Positions 15,961 to 24,403 of a stretch of DNA of 48,084 nt are shown piece after piece. The notes beneath the pieces were generated by a model. The model saw nothing but the letters and a program-made list of their open reading frames with translations. It was not told where the DNA came from and did no database searches. Position 1 is the first letter of the stretch. Every line of letters starts with the position of its first letter. The position numbers and the translations under genes are program-made. The stretch lies in contig JAOAKA010000001.1 of assembly GCA_026413885.1 (NCBI GenBank), positions 438,075 through 486,158 on the forward strand. The letters run 5' to 3'. The stretch comes from Sulfolobales archaeon. GTDB lineage: Archaea > Thermoproteota > Thermoprotei_A > Sulfolobales > NBVN01.

Positions 15961-16824
15961 CTAGCTTGAGTTGGAGGTGTTCTCACTGTGTTTTCTACTG
16001 TTTAATATGTTGAGTAGGTTATCTACTAATTCGTCGAACGCCTTTGCTAGAGGTGAGTCTGGTTTTTTGAGTAATAGAATGTTGTTATTCTCTATGTGTG
16101 TCTGTAGTTCTGGGTCTACGGGGATTTTTGCTACGATAGGTATTCTAAATTTCTTCGATATTAATTCAGCTGAAGAGTTACCGAATATGCTGTACTTAGC
16201 TTCAGTTTCTGGACAGTAGAAGTAACTCATATTTTCAACTATTCCTAGAGGCTTCATGCCGACTAGTTTAGCGAAATTAATTGCTCTTACAACAACACCT
16301 AGAGCGATAGTTGAGGGAATCGTCACTATCAATACTCCATCCACATATTTAACTGTTTGTGCTAGTGTGAGAGCTTCGTCACCAGTTCCGGGAGGCATAT
16401 CTATAACTAGGAAGTCTAGAGAGCCCCAATTAACCTCTGTTAGTAGTTGTATTATAGCTGAAGACTTCATAGGTCCTCTCCAGATGATCGGTGTCTCTTC
16501 ATCTGGTGTTAGAAAAGCTATAGACATAACTTTAACTCCGAGAGGACCTTCAACAGGCTCTATTCCACTGAAAGAAACTGCAGGACGCCTGCTTCTCAGA
16601 CCTAAAAAGAGATGTGACGAAGGTCCGTGAAAATCTAGGTCTAGAAGACCTACTTTAAATCCTCTTCTAGATAGTGCTACAGCTGTGTAGGAAGCTATTA
16701 AAGACTTCCCCACACCTCCCTTACCACTCAATACCGCTATTCTATATCCAATAGATTCAAACACTTTCTTGATCTTCGTGTCTAGGGTATCTCTCTGAGA
16801 AACAGGCGGTATATTAACTCTCAC
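15961..16824 (-). CDS. Mrp/NBP35 family P-loop ATPase (iron-sulfur carrier)
   Basis: Belongs to the Mrp/ApbC/NBP35 family that carries iron-sulfur clusters to apoproteins. The deviant Walker A is SGKGGVGKSLIASY (about residues 34-47), with the Walker B region LLDLDFHGPSSH and DMPPGTGDEALTL. The usual cluster-binding CxxC following MSYF is missing its second cysteine here (YCPETEAKYSIFG), so cluster carriage as in classic members is doubtful. The start is GTG 16824, immediately beside the end of the upstream membrane-protein gene (16826), so the two are likely cotranscribed. Confidence 0.88.
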   Translation of the reverse strand: MRVNIPPVSQRDTLDTKIKKVFESIGYRIAVLSGKGGVGKSLIASYTAVALSRRGFKVGLLDLDFHGPSSHLFLGLRSRRPAVSFSGIEPVEGPLGVKVMSIAFLTPDEETPIIWRGPMKSSAIIQLLTEVNWGSLDFLVIDMPPGTGDEALTLAQTVKYVDGVLIVTIPSTIALGVVVRAINFAKLVGMKPLGIVENMSYFYCPETEAKYSIFGNSSAELISKKFRIPIVAKIPVDPELQTHIENNNILLLKKPDSPLAKAFDELVDNLLNILNSRKHSENTSNSS

Positions 16825-16825
16825 T

Positions 16826-17545
16826 CTAACTCACCTTCCTTAGCTCGAATAGCTCTAGAGTGAACCTACTACCGCCGATATCTACACTAGCTCTCACTGG
16901 AAGTAGGCCGAAGTTCACAGCTCTTTTTACAACTACTTCAATATGCATCAGCTTACCCTCAATTGACTTATAGTATCTATAGACATGTGTTACCACTTCT
17001 ACATCCCCCAGTAGATCGGTTTTTAACACCTCTCTACCTAAGCTCTCAGTAGATACGTTAATCCAGGTGTTCACTATCCGGGAGTTAAAGAATACCTCAC
17101 TGATATTACTAGCTCTAAAAGCCATACCGAGCACTTCAGCTATAGTGTACAGAGGTGTTTGAACTGTGTATATAAACGATGTAAGTAAAGTCTCCCTACT
17201 CTTATTACCTACGAGAACTTCCTTACCTATGTAGATATTTAAATAATCTAGAGTGCCGAGAATGTAGGAACCGGCTGGGAAATCACCTCTAACTTTATAG
17301 ACCAAGACTATAGACTCATTCTTAGGGTTCTCGACGTCGGTAAACTGCTTTAAGATATTTACAGGCTTCTCTCTAACAGCTTCACTACTTCCAGAAGGTG
17401 GGGTCGCAGCTATAATGATATTGTAAATTAGTACTCCAGCAGCAATCATAACTAAACCTAGAACTAGTAAATCATATCTAACTCTTCTCCTATACTTCCT
17501 CCTAGATATCTGCTTTCCTACATATTTCTTCTGCTTTTTACTCAA
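16826..17545 (-). CDS. Membrane-anchored protein of unknown function, 239 aa
   Basis: Not recognised. A very basic N-terminus (KKQKKYVGKQISRRKYRRRVR) is followed by one membrane helix (LLVLGLVMIAAGVLIYNIII, about residues 26-45) and a domain of about 190 aa with little helix, many Asn-x-Ser/Thr sites and strand-like repeats, probably outside the cell. The stop is one base from the Mrp gene. Confidence 0.7.
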   Translation of the reverse strand: MSKKQKKYVGKQISRRKYRRRVRYDLLVLGLVMIAAGVLIYNIIIAATPPSGSSEAVREKPVNILKQFTDVENPKNESIVLVYKVRGDFPAGSYILGTLDYLNIYIGKEVLVGNKSRETLLTSFIYTVQTPLYTIAEVLGMAFRASNISEVFFNSRIVNTWINVSTESLGREVLKTDLLGDVEVVTHVYRYYKSIEGKLMHIEVVVKRAVNFGLLPVRASVDIGGSRFTLELFELRKVS

Positions 17546-17597
17546 GGAATACCTCCACTAAGTGCTGGTATTTCGTAAAATAAGTTCATAAACTAAG

Positions 17598-18992
17598 TTA
17601 TTCTATAGAGACCTTTCTAATTCTTATAACTTCCTCGTACTCCTCTATTAAACCGTAGACTAATACAACAATATCTCCAGCTCTAAGCCTGCCGTTCGAG
17701 ATTAGTGTGCTATATAGCTTCTCTAAACCCTCGGAATAGGAAGTAGCTTCTACAACACGTGTGTTGAGTCCCCACAGAATAGAGAGTTTTCTAGCTACCT
17801 CCGGCTTCGGCACTCCCACGTAAGTAGGCACTCTAGGCCTCATTATAGATGCTCTCCTAGCTGTAGCTCCTCTCATACTGTATACAGCTAGTGAAGCTCC
17901 TAAATCTTCCGCTAGCTCAACCACACCTTTCACAAATCTAGTTCTAAGGTCTCCACTCAGTCTCTCGTAAGTGTGGATTAGACCTACTTCAGCGACCTTC
18001 GCTATCTTACTCAACCACTTAACTACTTCAACAGGATACCTACCGACAGCTGTCTCACCGGTCACCATCAGTGCATCTACACCAATTTGAACGGCTTCAT
18101 ATACATCAACTACCTCAGCTCTAGTCGGCACCGGGTTCTCGACCATAGATTCGAGGAGCTGTGTAGCAACTATCACTGGTTTACCGTACTCTCTACTCTT
18201 CTTAACTATCTTCTTCTGTATAGAGGGAATTTCCTCTAGACCTATGTTCATACCTAGGTCTCCTCGAGCAATTACAACACCATCGGATTCCTCAATAATC
18301 AAGTCTAGATTTCTTAAAGCACTGAGAGTCTCAATCTTCGATAAAATACTTAAACCACAGTTCATTTTATCAACAAGTCTTCTAACATAGGATACGTCGT
18401 CAGGACTTCTAACGTAACTCAACCCGATGTAGTCGAAGCCTTCAGAACAAGCAAACTTCAAGTCCTCTAAGTCCTTCTTTCCAACTATAGGTAAGTCAAA
18501 CTCTCTCCCTCTAACAGTAAATGCTTTTCTAGACGATAGAGTTGAGTCTGTTTGAGCTACTGCATCAAAGTGTGTATCACCGACTTCTATAACGCTAAAC
18601 GAGATCTTGCCGTCGCTCATGAGAACTACATCTCCTTCAGAGAGTTCTTCAATAACTTTTCTAGGTATCTCTACAGGTACTTCAACAACATCCTCTCTAG
18701 TCTCAGACTTAGTGCTTAGTGTGAATCTGACTATAGAGCCCTTCTTAACCTCTATACTCTCACCGAGCTTCCCCAGCCTGAGTGATGGACCTGAGAGATC
18801 TCCAATTAAAGCTACATATGCATCACTGCTAGCTTCAACATCTCTAACTATTCTAACGTATTGAGACCACGAGCCTCTATCACCGTGAGCGAAGTTCACT
18901 CTAAATCCACTAGCTCCAGCGGAGACCATTCTACTGACTACGTCATTGCTACTTGAAGCAGGACCTAGTGAAGCTATTATCTTGACGTTCAA
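17598..18992 (-). CDS. pyk: Pyruvate kinase
   Basis: Converts phosphoenolpyruvate and ADP to pyruvate and ATP, the last glycolytic step, which supplies the Por complex encoded nearby. Clear motifs are KIIASLGPASS at the N-terminus, ILSKIETLSAL (active-site Lys), ARGDLGMNI, the KPVIVATQLLESM loop, PTRAEV and MTGETAVGRYP. The 464 aa is normal. It starts at ATG 18992. It is separated by about 120 bp from the metal-regulon genes. Confidence 0.95.
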   Translation of the reverse strand: MNVKIIASLGPASSSNDVVSRMVSAGASGFRVNFAHGDRGSWSQYVRIVRDVEASSDAYVALIGDLSGPSLRLGKLGESIEVKKGSIVRFTLSTKSETREDVVEVPVEIPRKVIEELSEGDVVLMSDGKISFSVIEVGDTHFDAVAQTDSTLSSRKAFTVRGREFDLPIVGKKDLEDLKFACSEGFDYIGLSYVRSPDDVSYVRRLVDKMNCGLSILSKIETLSALRNLDLIIEESDGVVIARGDLGMNIGLEEIPSIQKKIVKKSREYGKPVIVATQLLESMVENPVPTRAEVVDVYEAVQIGVDALMVTGETAVGRYPVEVVKWLSKIAKVAEVGLIHTYERLSGDLRTRFVKGVVELAEDLGASLAVYSMRGATARRASIMRPRVPTYVGVPKPEVARKLSILWGLNTRVVEATSYSEGLEKLYSTLISNGRLRAGDIVVLVYGLIEEYEEVIRIRKVSIE

Positions 18993-19110
18993 AACACTCC
19001 CCCAACACTACTAGCTAGTATAGCTAGATATAGTGAGAAACTCACTTAGAGTGTTTAAGCAGTAGACTAAGTAGCTAACACATAGAGTGAGCTGAGTCTA
19101 CCTGGAGATC

Positions 19111-19548
19111 TCAGTGTTTTCGAGCTCTAATTGCTGAGTCAAATCTGCACTCTAGCTTATTACACTTGCTTAAGGAACTAGATATCTTCTCCCTAATTAC
19201 CTCTAGGTCCCTACTCCCTAGAACTACCTCTAGTTTTCTAGCTATATCACAGGCTTTCTCGTGGTCTACACCTAGCTGTAGAAACATGTTCTCCAACACT
19301 TCATGTCTCCTAGTAACCGCCTCCGTGACTTCAAGCCCGAGCTTACTTACAGCAATCCCCTCTCTATTCTTTTCCACTAAGCCCATACTCGCGAGTTTTC
19401 CTATCATCAGAGATGCCGTAGATTTAGCTACACCTAGAGCTCTACAGACTTCAACGAGCTTTATGCAGCATCTGCTGCTGCGCCTAGCTACTAGATATAC
19501 TATAGCTACTAGGTAGTCTGCCAGCTCGGGTGTCATGTCATCTACCAT
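19111..19548 (-). CDS. DtxR/MntR-family metal-dependent regulator
   Basis: A 145-aa repressor-type protein. Residues 1-65 form a winged helix (DYLVAIVYLVARR ... LVEVCRALGVAKSTASLMIGKLASMGLVEK), followed by the metal-binding/dimerisation helices with RRHEVLENMFLQLGVDHEKACDIA and clustered Cys/His/Glu. There is no C-terminal SH3 domain, as in MntR. It is the last gene of the transporter operon and overlaps the permease gene by 11 bp. A double palindrome upstream of the operon (22164-22208) is the likely operator. Confidence 0.87.
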   Translation of the reverse strand: MVDDMTPELADYLVAIVYLVARRSSRCCIKLVEVCRALGVAKSTASLMIGKLASMGLVEKNREGIAVSKLGLEVTEAVTRRHEVLENMFLQLGVDHEKACDIARKLEVVLGSRDLEVIREKISSSLSKCNKLECRFDSAIRARKH

Positions 19549-20356
19549 AAAGCCACCTCAATGTTACTCCTAGAGTAACTACTGCTAGACTTATTACCCC
19601 TACACAGAGAGATGTCTGTGTATTCAACATCAGTGACACTAAGTAGCCGATGGTCGATATAGTTAGTCCCGACACCAGATATATGGGTAGCTCAACCCTC
19701 TTGAAGACGTATTGTGCAGTTATACTAGGCAGCACCACTAATACACTCGCTAATACAGAGCCATATATCTTGACTGTAGCTGATAGAGATATAGAAGTAG
19801 TTGCGTAAATAAGGTAGTAGTAAGCTCTCACATTAAGACCGGACGCAGTCGCTAGATCTGGGTCGAAACTTATGTATTTAAACTCTAGATCGAAGAACAC
19901 TATTACAGTGACTACAGCTATAACAACTATAGCTAAATATGTGAGGTCTGAAGGTGTAACTAAGAGTATGGAGCCCCATAGAGCACCTAGAGCTCTAGAA
20001 ACTCCTAGAGGTGTTACGTAAATCAAACCCCATAGTGAAGCTATTGTGACCACAGCTGATAGTGAAGCTGTAAAAGCTACAACACTATCTCTAGGCACGT
20101 TCTTCCTCACTAATTCAGCAACTAAAGATGATATAGACATAGAGTAGAGAAATATGACTAACTGCATAGGGACTACACCGGTGGCCGCCTCAATGAGGGC
20201 GCCGAAGAGAGCTGCGGCTACTAGTGAGTGAACCAACTCAACTGCGAATACTAGTGTCTGAGATATCGTGAGAACATATCCCAGAGAACTAAATACTGAG
20301 CCCGCAAGAATAACGGAAGCTAAGCCCAGTAATATAGCTGTATCCACTTTAATCAC
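19538..20356 (-). CDS. Metal ABC transporter permease (ZnuB/MntB family)
   Basis: The membrane part of an ABC-3 family Zn/Mn importer, 272 aa with about eight hydrophobic segments. Family traits are the FDLEFKYISFDPDLATASGLN segment and the GSVLASVLVVLPSITA stretch. It overlaps the upstream ATPase gene by 4 bp (stop/start) and the downstream regulator gene by 11 bp, so the operon is tightly coupled. Metal specificity cannot be read from the sequence. Confidence 0.9.
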   Translation of the reverse strand: MIKVDTAILLGLASVILAGSVFSSLGYVLTISQTLVFAVELVHSLVAAALFGALIEAATGVVPMQLVIFLYSMSISSLVAELVRKNVPRDSVVAFTASLSAVVTIASLWGLIYVTPLGVSRALGALWGSILLVTPSDLTYLAIVVIAVVTVIVFFDLEFKYISFDPDLATASGLNVRAYYYLIYATTSISLSATVKIYGSVLASVLVVLPSITAQYVFKRVELPIYLVSGLTISTIGYLVSLMLNTQTSLCVGVISLAVVTLGVTLRWLYGR

Positions 20357-21144
20357 CTCTTTACAGCATGGTCTTCAGCGAGAATTGTTAGACCAGAGAC
20401 TTCAGTTATACTCGGGTAGGCCTTTCTGAGGTTATCTACAGTTAGAACTTCTCTCATGGAGCCATAAGCTAGTACCTTCCTGTTTATCAATATAACTACT
20501 GGGTTGAAGTACGCACAGTGAGTTATTTCGTGAGTACTCATGATAATATCGACACCTCTATCTCTATGGAGCTTTAGAAGTAGTTCAGCTAACTCACACT
20601 TAGAGTTGAAGTCTAGTGATGCTAAAGGTTCATCTAGTAATAAAAGCCTGGGACTTCTAGCTATTGTAGAAGCTATTATAGCTCTATGTAGTTCACCACT
20701 ACTTAAACTATTCAAATATCTATCTGCTAAATCTTCTAAACCGACAGCTCTCAGAGAATCTGAAACCACCTTCTCGACTTCATCACTAACAAATCTCGGA
20801 GGTCTCTTAGTCGAGAGATATCCCATAGCCACTAGATCCCTGATTTTTATGAACGAGCTCGGCCTACTAGTCCCCGGTTGAGGTAGGTAGCCTACGAGTT
20901 TTGATAGAGAGTTTTTCTCTGTAAGTGGGTTGAAGCCGTACACACTCACACGACCCTTCAGCGGCTTCAGTAAACCTACTAACACCTTAATTAAAGTAGT
21001 CTTACCAGCCCCGTTAGGTCCTAGGAGAAGAGAATAGAAGGGTGAGTTAAGACTGAAACTCACAGATTCAAGAGCTAGGTGGTTATCGTAAGATGCGTAG
21101 ACATCTACTACCTCAATCCCGCTTCTACCTAGCTGTTCTACCAT
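20353..21144 (-). CDS. Metal ABC transporter ATP-binding protein (ZnuC/MntA family)
   Basis: The ATPase of the importer. Walker A is LLGPNGAGKTTLIKVL (about residues 39-54), the signature is LSSGELHRA, Walker B is LLLLDEPLASLD, and the switch His is in STHEIT. The 263 aa is normal. Its 5' end overlaps the binding-protein gene by 20 bp. Confidence 0.92.
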   Translation of the reverse strand: MVEQLGRSGIEVVDVYASYDNHLALESVSFSLNSPFYSLLLGPNGAGKTTLIKVLVGLLKPLKGRVSVYGFNPLTEKNSLSKLVGYLPQPGTSRPSSFIKIRDLVAMGYLSTKRPPRFVSDEVEKVVSDSLRAVGLEDLADRYLNSLSSGELHRAIIASTIARSPRLLLLDEPLASLDFNSKCELAELLLKLHRDRGVDIIMSTHEITHCAYFNPVVILINRKVLAYGSMREVLTVDNLRKAYPSITEVSGLTILAEDHAVKR

Positions 21145-22153
21145 GGCTCTTCAACTTAAATACGTAGAGTATCGTAATTACGGCTGCAAGTACAGCTGAT
21201 ATCGCTGTTAAGTAGTAGAGTGAGACATCTTGCCCACCAGCTAATTCAACTGATATGTGAGGCGTGCTTAAGCTGAGAGCTATAGCTAGAGGCACTAATT
21301 CTGGAGCTTCACGCACTAGAGTTGATAGAGGAACTACAACAACTCTGACACCACGTCTTACTAGTTCTTCAACCACTTGCTGGTGTTTAACTAGTTCTTC
21401 ATCAGATATCACTAAAACATCATATAGCTTTCCGTAGTCGCTAGCTGCTTTAACTATATCTCTTATCTCTAGAGGAATATCGTGCTCAGCTATTACTATG
21501 TAACTCACTGTTAATCCAGTATCTACTACAGCGTATTGTAGTAACGGTGTGAGCAACCCGACCTTAGCCACACTAGAAAGCTTCACTGAGCTCTCTACAG
21601 CTTTCTCAATTCTCTCGAGATTCTCCAGAAAGCTCGCCAACCTGAGCTCATAGTGCTCCACTCCTTCAGGATCTACAGATATTAGTGCTCTATATAGAGA
21701 CCGTGCGATAATTCTTAAACCACTCATCGATAAAACGTATTCGTGAGGATTCTCCTTCCCAGTAGCGGGATTTATCAACAGTTTGAAACCTTCACTAACG
21801 TAGTCGGGATAGTGAACTAAGATCCAGTTGTAGAGTTTAGATCTGTGGAGCTCCTCGATCTTCATCTCTATCGGTAGATGAGACGGCCCAGTCATTACAA
21901 CTATATCGACCTCTCTTAGTAGAGCCAGTAGCTCTAGTGCTGGAGGCTCGTAGTGATGTACGTCAACTCCCTGGGGGATCAACATAATTACTCGAACTCT
22001 ATTACCACCAATAGCTGTAGCTAGAGATTTAAGTGCTGGATGTGTGACAGCTACAACAACCTCACTAGATTCAGCATCTACGGAATAGAGAGGCATTACC
22101 ACAATAAGTAGAAATACCAGCAGTACTCCCTTCTTTAGTGCTTCCACACGCAT
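21125..22153 (-). CDS. Metal ABC transporter solute-binding protein (ZnuA/PsaA family), membrane-anchored
   Basis: A cluster A-I binding protein, 342 aa. A signal peptide (GVLLVFLLIVVMPLYSVDA) is followed by the two-lobed domain with likely ligand residues in VDVHHYEPPA and NPHEYVLSM. The His-rich loop of many zinc binders is absent, so Mn is as possible as Zn. A C-terminal membrane helix (YYLTAISAVLAAVITILYVFKL) with a basic end anchors it, as is common in archaea that lack a periplasm. It is the first gene of the four-gene operon. ATG 22153 is about 30 bp from an AT-rich TATA-like stretch. Confidence 0.88.
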   Translation of the reverse strand: MRVEALKKGVLLVFLLIVVMPLYSVDAESSEVVVAVTHPALKSLATAIGGNRVRVIMLIPQGVDVHHYEPPALELLALLREVDIVVMTGPSHLPIEMKIEELHRSKLYNWILVHYPDYVSEGFKLLINPATGKENPHEYVLSMSGLRIIARSLYRALISVDPEGVEHYELRLASFLENLERIEKAVESSVKLSSVAKVGLLTPLLQYAVVDTGLTVSYIVIAEHDIPLEIRDIVKAASDYGKLYDVLVISDEELVKHQQVVEELVRRGVRVVVVPLSTLVREAPELVPLAIALSLSTPHISVELAGGQDVSLYYLTAISAVLAAVITILYVFKLKSHGRTAR

Positions 22154-22163
22154 ATCTCTCAGG

Positions 22164-22208
22164 GTTTTATTGTGTAAAACAAAATTTATTTGTTTTATGC
22201 GATAAAAC
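22164..22208. promoter_or_regulatory. Double palindromic operator of the metal-transport operon
   Basis: Two 17-bp palindromes, GTTTTATTGTGTAAAAC (22164-22180) and GTTTTATGCGATAAAAC (22192-22208), flank the AT-rich promoter core (AAATTTATTT) just upstream of the binding-protein gene. They share GTTTTAT...TAAAAC, are centred 28 bp apart, and together form one larger imperfect palindrome. The placement and symmetry suit the operon's own DtxR-family regulator. Confidence 0.7.
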
Positions 22209-22482
22209 CAGGAGATAGCTGGAATACGGTTAGTTCGCTGATAGTCTAGAGGTAGAGCACCTAGAAGTTATCTAGAGAGTGCTAACCGCTGTTGAGATAG
22301 GGCAGTCTTACTCACATACTGCTAGATAAGCTACTGAAACGTTAAGAGCACTAAGAAAACCTAGACTGCTTAAACTTCAATACTCTCTAGAAGACTGCTT
22401 CAGCCGCTTTCTCCAGTCTGTACTACTTGTCTAATCGAGAACTACTTCAAGCACCAGATGGGGATGAGTTCTTAAAGGAGAT
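22209..22482. other. Gene-free stretch with one foldable element
   Basis: No coding frame or known RNA is visible. At 22227-22288, CGGTTAG and CTAACCG close a nested stem (GATA/TATC, CTA/TAG, GGT/ACC with loop AGAGC), so a small RNA or cruciform is possible. The rest shows no structure I can defend. Confidence 0.35.
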
Positions 22483-22485
22483 TGG

Positions 22486-22559
<74 letters not shown>

Positions 22560-22634
22560 CTGAATTCGCTGTGTGAAGAGTGAAATAAGCTTTATCTAAC
22601 TAATGCTTAAAAACTAGGGTGAAAAAGATTTGAG

Positions 22635-22724
22635 GGGCCCGTAGCTCAGCCAGGTAGAGCGCCCGGCTCATATCGTGCTTCGTGGGACACCGGGCGGTCC
22701 GGGGTTCGAATCCCCGCGGGCCCA
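22635..22724 (+). tRNA. tRNA with CAT anticodon (elongator Met, or Ile2), one intron
   Basis: Acceptor GGGCCCG/CGGGCCC, anticodon stem CCCGG/CCGGG, spliced loop CTCATAA. A 16-nt intron (22673-22688) sits at 37/38 in a canonical BHB: helix CTCA/TGGG with 3-nt bulges TAT and ACA. The mature length is 74 nt. CCA is not encoded. CTTAAAAAC at about 22606-22614 is the TATA box. CAT could mean elongator Met or the TiaS-modified Ile2; sequence alone does not decide here. Confidence 0.93.
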
Positions 22725-22773
22725 CTTTCTACACTATTTATAACGTCTTAGCTCCTACTTGGTGGGGATGTGT

Positions 22774-23379
22774 ATGAGTTACGATAGACTTGGAACTGGT
22801 GCTACTGCTGTAGGTATTAGACTTAGAGATGCCGTTGTTTTAGCTGCTGAAAAGAGGGTTTCCTATGGTGGTTATGTAGTTAGTAAGGCCGGTAAGAAGG
22901 TCTATGTATTAGCCGATAGATTCGGTATGGCTCTAGCTGGTCTCTTCGCAGATATTCAGACTATTGCTAGGTGGCTGTCTGTTGAAGTAAGGTCTTACGA
23001 GATCCGGCTAGGCTATCCAATAAGTGTTAGAGGTGCGGCTAAACTTCTCTCAACACTTCTCTACCAATACAAGTACTACCCATTTCTCTCCGAGGTAATT
23101 TTCGGTGGAATAGATGAGTCAGGTCCTCACTTATTCATTATGGACCCGCTAGGCTCTCTAATTGAAGATAATTACGCAGCTATAGGAACTGGTGCTCCAA
23201 TAGCTATAGGTGTTATAGAGGGGGGGTATAGAGAAGACCTAGATTTAACTGAAGCAGAAAAACTAGCGTTCAACTCTGTAAGAGCAGCTATTAGTAGAGA
23301 TGCTGTATCGGGCGATGGAGTAGATATAGCTGTAGTCACTCACGGTAGGTCCTACGAGAAGTTCCACCCGGTAGCTTAG
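22774..23379 (+). CDS. psmB1: Proteasome beta-type subunit lacking the catalytic Thr1
   Basis: A 20S proteasome beta subunit by overall sequence (GIRLRDAVVLAAEKRVSYGG, KKVYVLADRFGMALAGLFAD, SGDGVDIAVV). At the processing site the usual G|TTTVGI is GATAVGI, so the nucleophilic Thr1 is Ala; Glu17 and Lys33 equivalents remain. It should be a structural, non-hydrolysing subunit partnering an active beta subunit elsewhere, as reported for beta1 of related crenarchaea. ATG 22774 is preferred because GGTGGGG lies 6 nt upstream; TTG 22759 and ATG 22768 are alternatives. Confidence 0.88.
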   Translation: MSYDRLGTGATAVGIRLRDAVVLAAEKRVSYGGYVVSKAGKKVYVLADRFGMALAGLFADIQTIARWLSVEVRSYEIRLGYPISVRGAAKLLSTLLYQYKYYPFLSEVIFGGIDESGPHLFIMDPLGSLIEDNYAAIGTGAPIAIGVIEGGYREDLDLTEAEKLAFNSVRAAISRDAVSGDGVDIAVVTHGRSYEKFHPVA

Positions 23380-23382
23380 TCA

Positions 23383-24021
23383 ATGAAGTTTGATGTAGAA
23401 ACCGCAAAAAATCTCCAGACTAGACTCTCTAAGTTAGTTAGTACTTCAGGCATAGACCTAGCTGGAGTTAGATATGTAGCTGGTCTCGACATAAGTTACT
23501 CCGGCGATAGAGGTGTAGCTGTAGCAGCACTACTAAACTACCCACAGCTAGAGCTAGTAGAGTATGTAGCAGTTGAAGGACTCGTGGAAATACCCTACAT
23601 ACCCGGTCTACTTGCGTTTAGAGAAGCATCGCTGTTATTTAAAGCTTGTGAGTCTCTCAGTGTAGAGCCGGACCTGCTGGTCGTAGATGGTCACGGAGTA
23701 ACTCATCCGAGGATGTTTGGGATAGCTTCACATATAGGTGTAGTACTAGATAAGCCATCGATAGGTGTAGCTAAAAGTTTGCTCTACGGGAGGGTGGAGG
23801 TGTTAAGTGGGGAAAGAGTTATTGTTGTTAAGGACGTAGTTGCCGGCTTAGTTGTTAGTAGAGGTAGAAGAGAGCTTTACTTCAGTATAGGACATAAAGT
23901 AGACATCAGCAATCTTCGCACACTCTCTAAAACACTTTTTAAGCAGCACGAGCTACCGGAACCTACATATCAAGCAGATAGAATATCTAGAGAGGTGAGG
24001 ATGTCTGCAGCTAGAAGGTAG
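23383..24021 (+). CDS. nfi: Endonuclease V (deoxyinosine-specific)
   Basis: Cuts DNA one base 3' of deoxyinosine to start repair of deaminated adenine, a pressing need at high temperature. Key blocks are YVAGLDISY (metal-binding Asp), PYIPGLLAFREA and VVDGHGVTHPRMFGIASHIGV. The 212 aa is normal. ATG 23383 is 3 nt after psmB1, so cotranscription is likely; ribK follows 4 nt later. Confidence 0.94.
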   Translation: MKFDVETAKNLQTRLSKLVSTSGIDLAGVRYVAGLDISYSGDRGVAVAALLNYPQLELVEYVAVEGLVEIPYIPGLLAFREASLLFKACESLSVEPDLLVVDGHGVTHPRMFGIASHIGVVLDKPSIGVAKSLLYGRVEVLSGERVIVVKDVVAGLVVSRGRRELYFSIGHKVDISNLRTLSKTLFKQHELPEPTYQADRISREVRMSAARR

Positions 24022-24025
24022 AGTT

Positions 24026-24403
24026 ATGAGTGGTCTAGGAGTTGGGAGAGTCTTTGTTGGTAAGCACGTATACTACGTAATACTAACCGAGATACTCGGT
24101 GTAGAACCCTATCTAGGTACTTTAGACATTGAAATAGATCTAGCAGTAGATGAAGTTGAATCTCTCTGCAGACCTCAGTATATAAAGAGTGTAGTTTTCA
24201 GCGGCAGTATTTTAGGAGGATTTAGATACTGGTTCGGTAAGATAGGCAGCAGCCTTCAGAACTCAATTGACGCTCTCATACTGAGACCAGACCTCTCTAA
24301 ACACGGTCCCAGAGTTCTAGAGATTGTATCTTCCGTATATCTGAGAGAAGCATTAGGATTGAAAGACGGTGACAGAGTCTACATAGAGTTGATGTGTAAA
24401 TGA
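24026..24403 (+). CDS. ribK: CTP-dependent riboflavin kinase
   Basis: The archaeal FMN-forming kinase, which uses CTP rather than ATP. It carries PYLGTLDIEID, RPDLSKHGPRVLEIVSSVYLREALGLKDGD near the C-terminus, and a glycine-rich turn (SGSILGGFRYWFGK). The 125 aa suits the family. Its TGA overlaps the next gene's ATG (ATGA). Confidence 0.9.
   Translation: MSGLGVGRVFVGKHVYYVILTEILGVEPYLGTLDIEIDLAVDEVESLCRPQYIKSVVFSGSILGGFRYWFGKIGSSLQNSIDALILRPDLSKHGPRVLEIVSSVYLREALGLKDGDRVYIELMCK

Noticed and set aside
23383-24403. DNA-repair island or defence operon around endonuclease V
   Set aside because: Neighbours are proteasome, riboflavin kinase and YkgJ-type genes; tight packing reflects ordinary operon structure, with no defence families.
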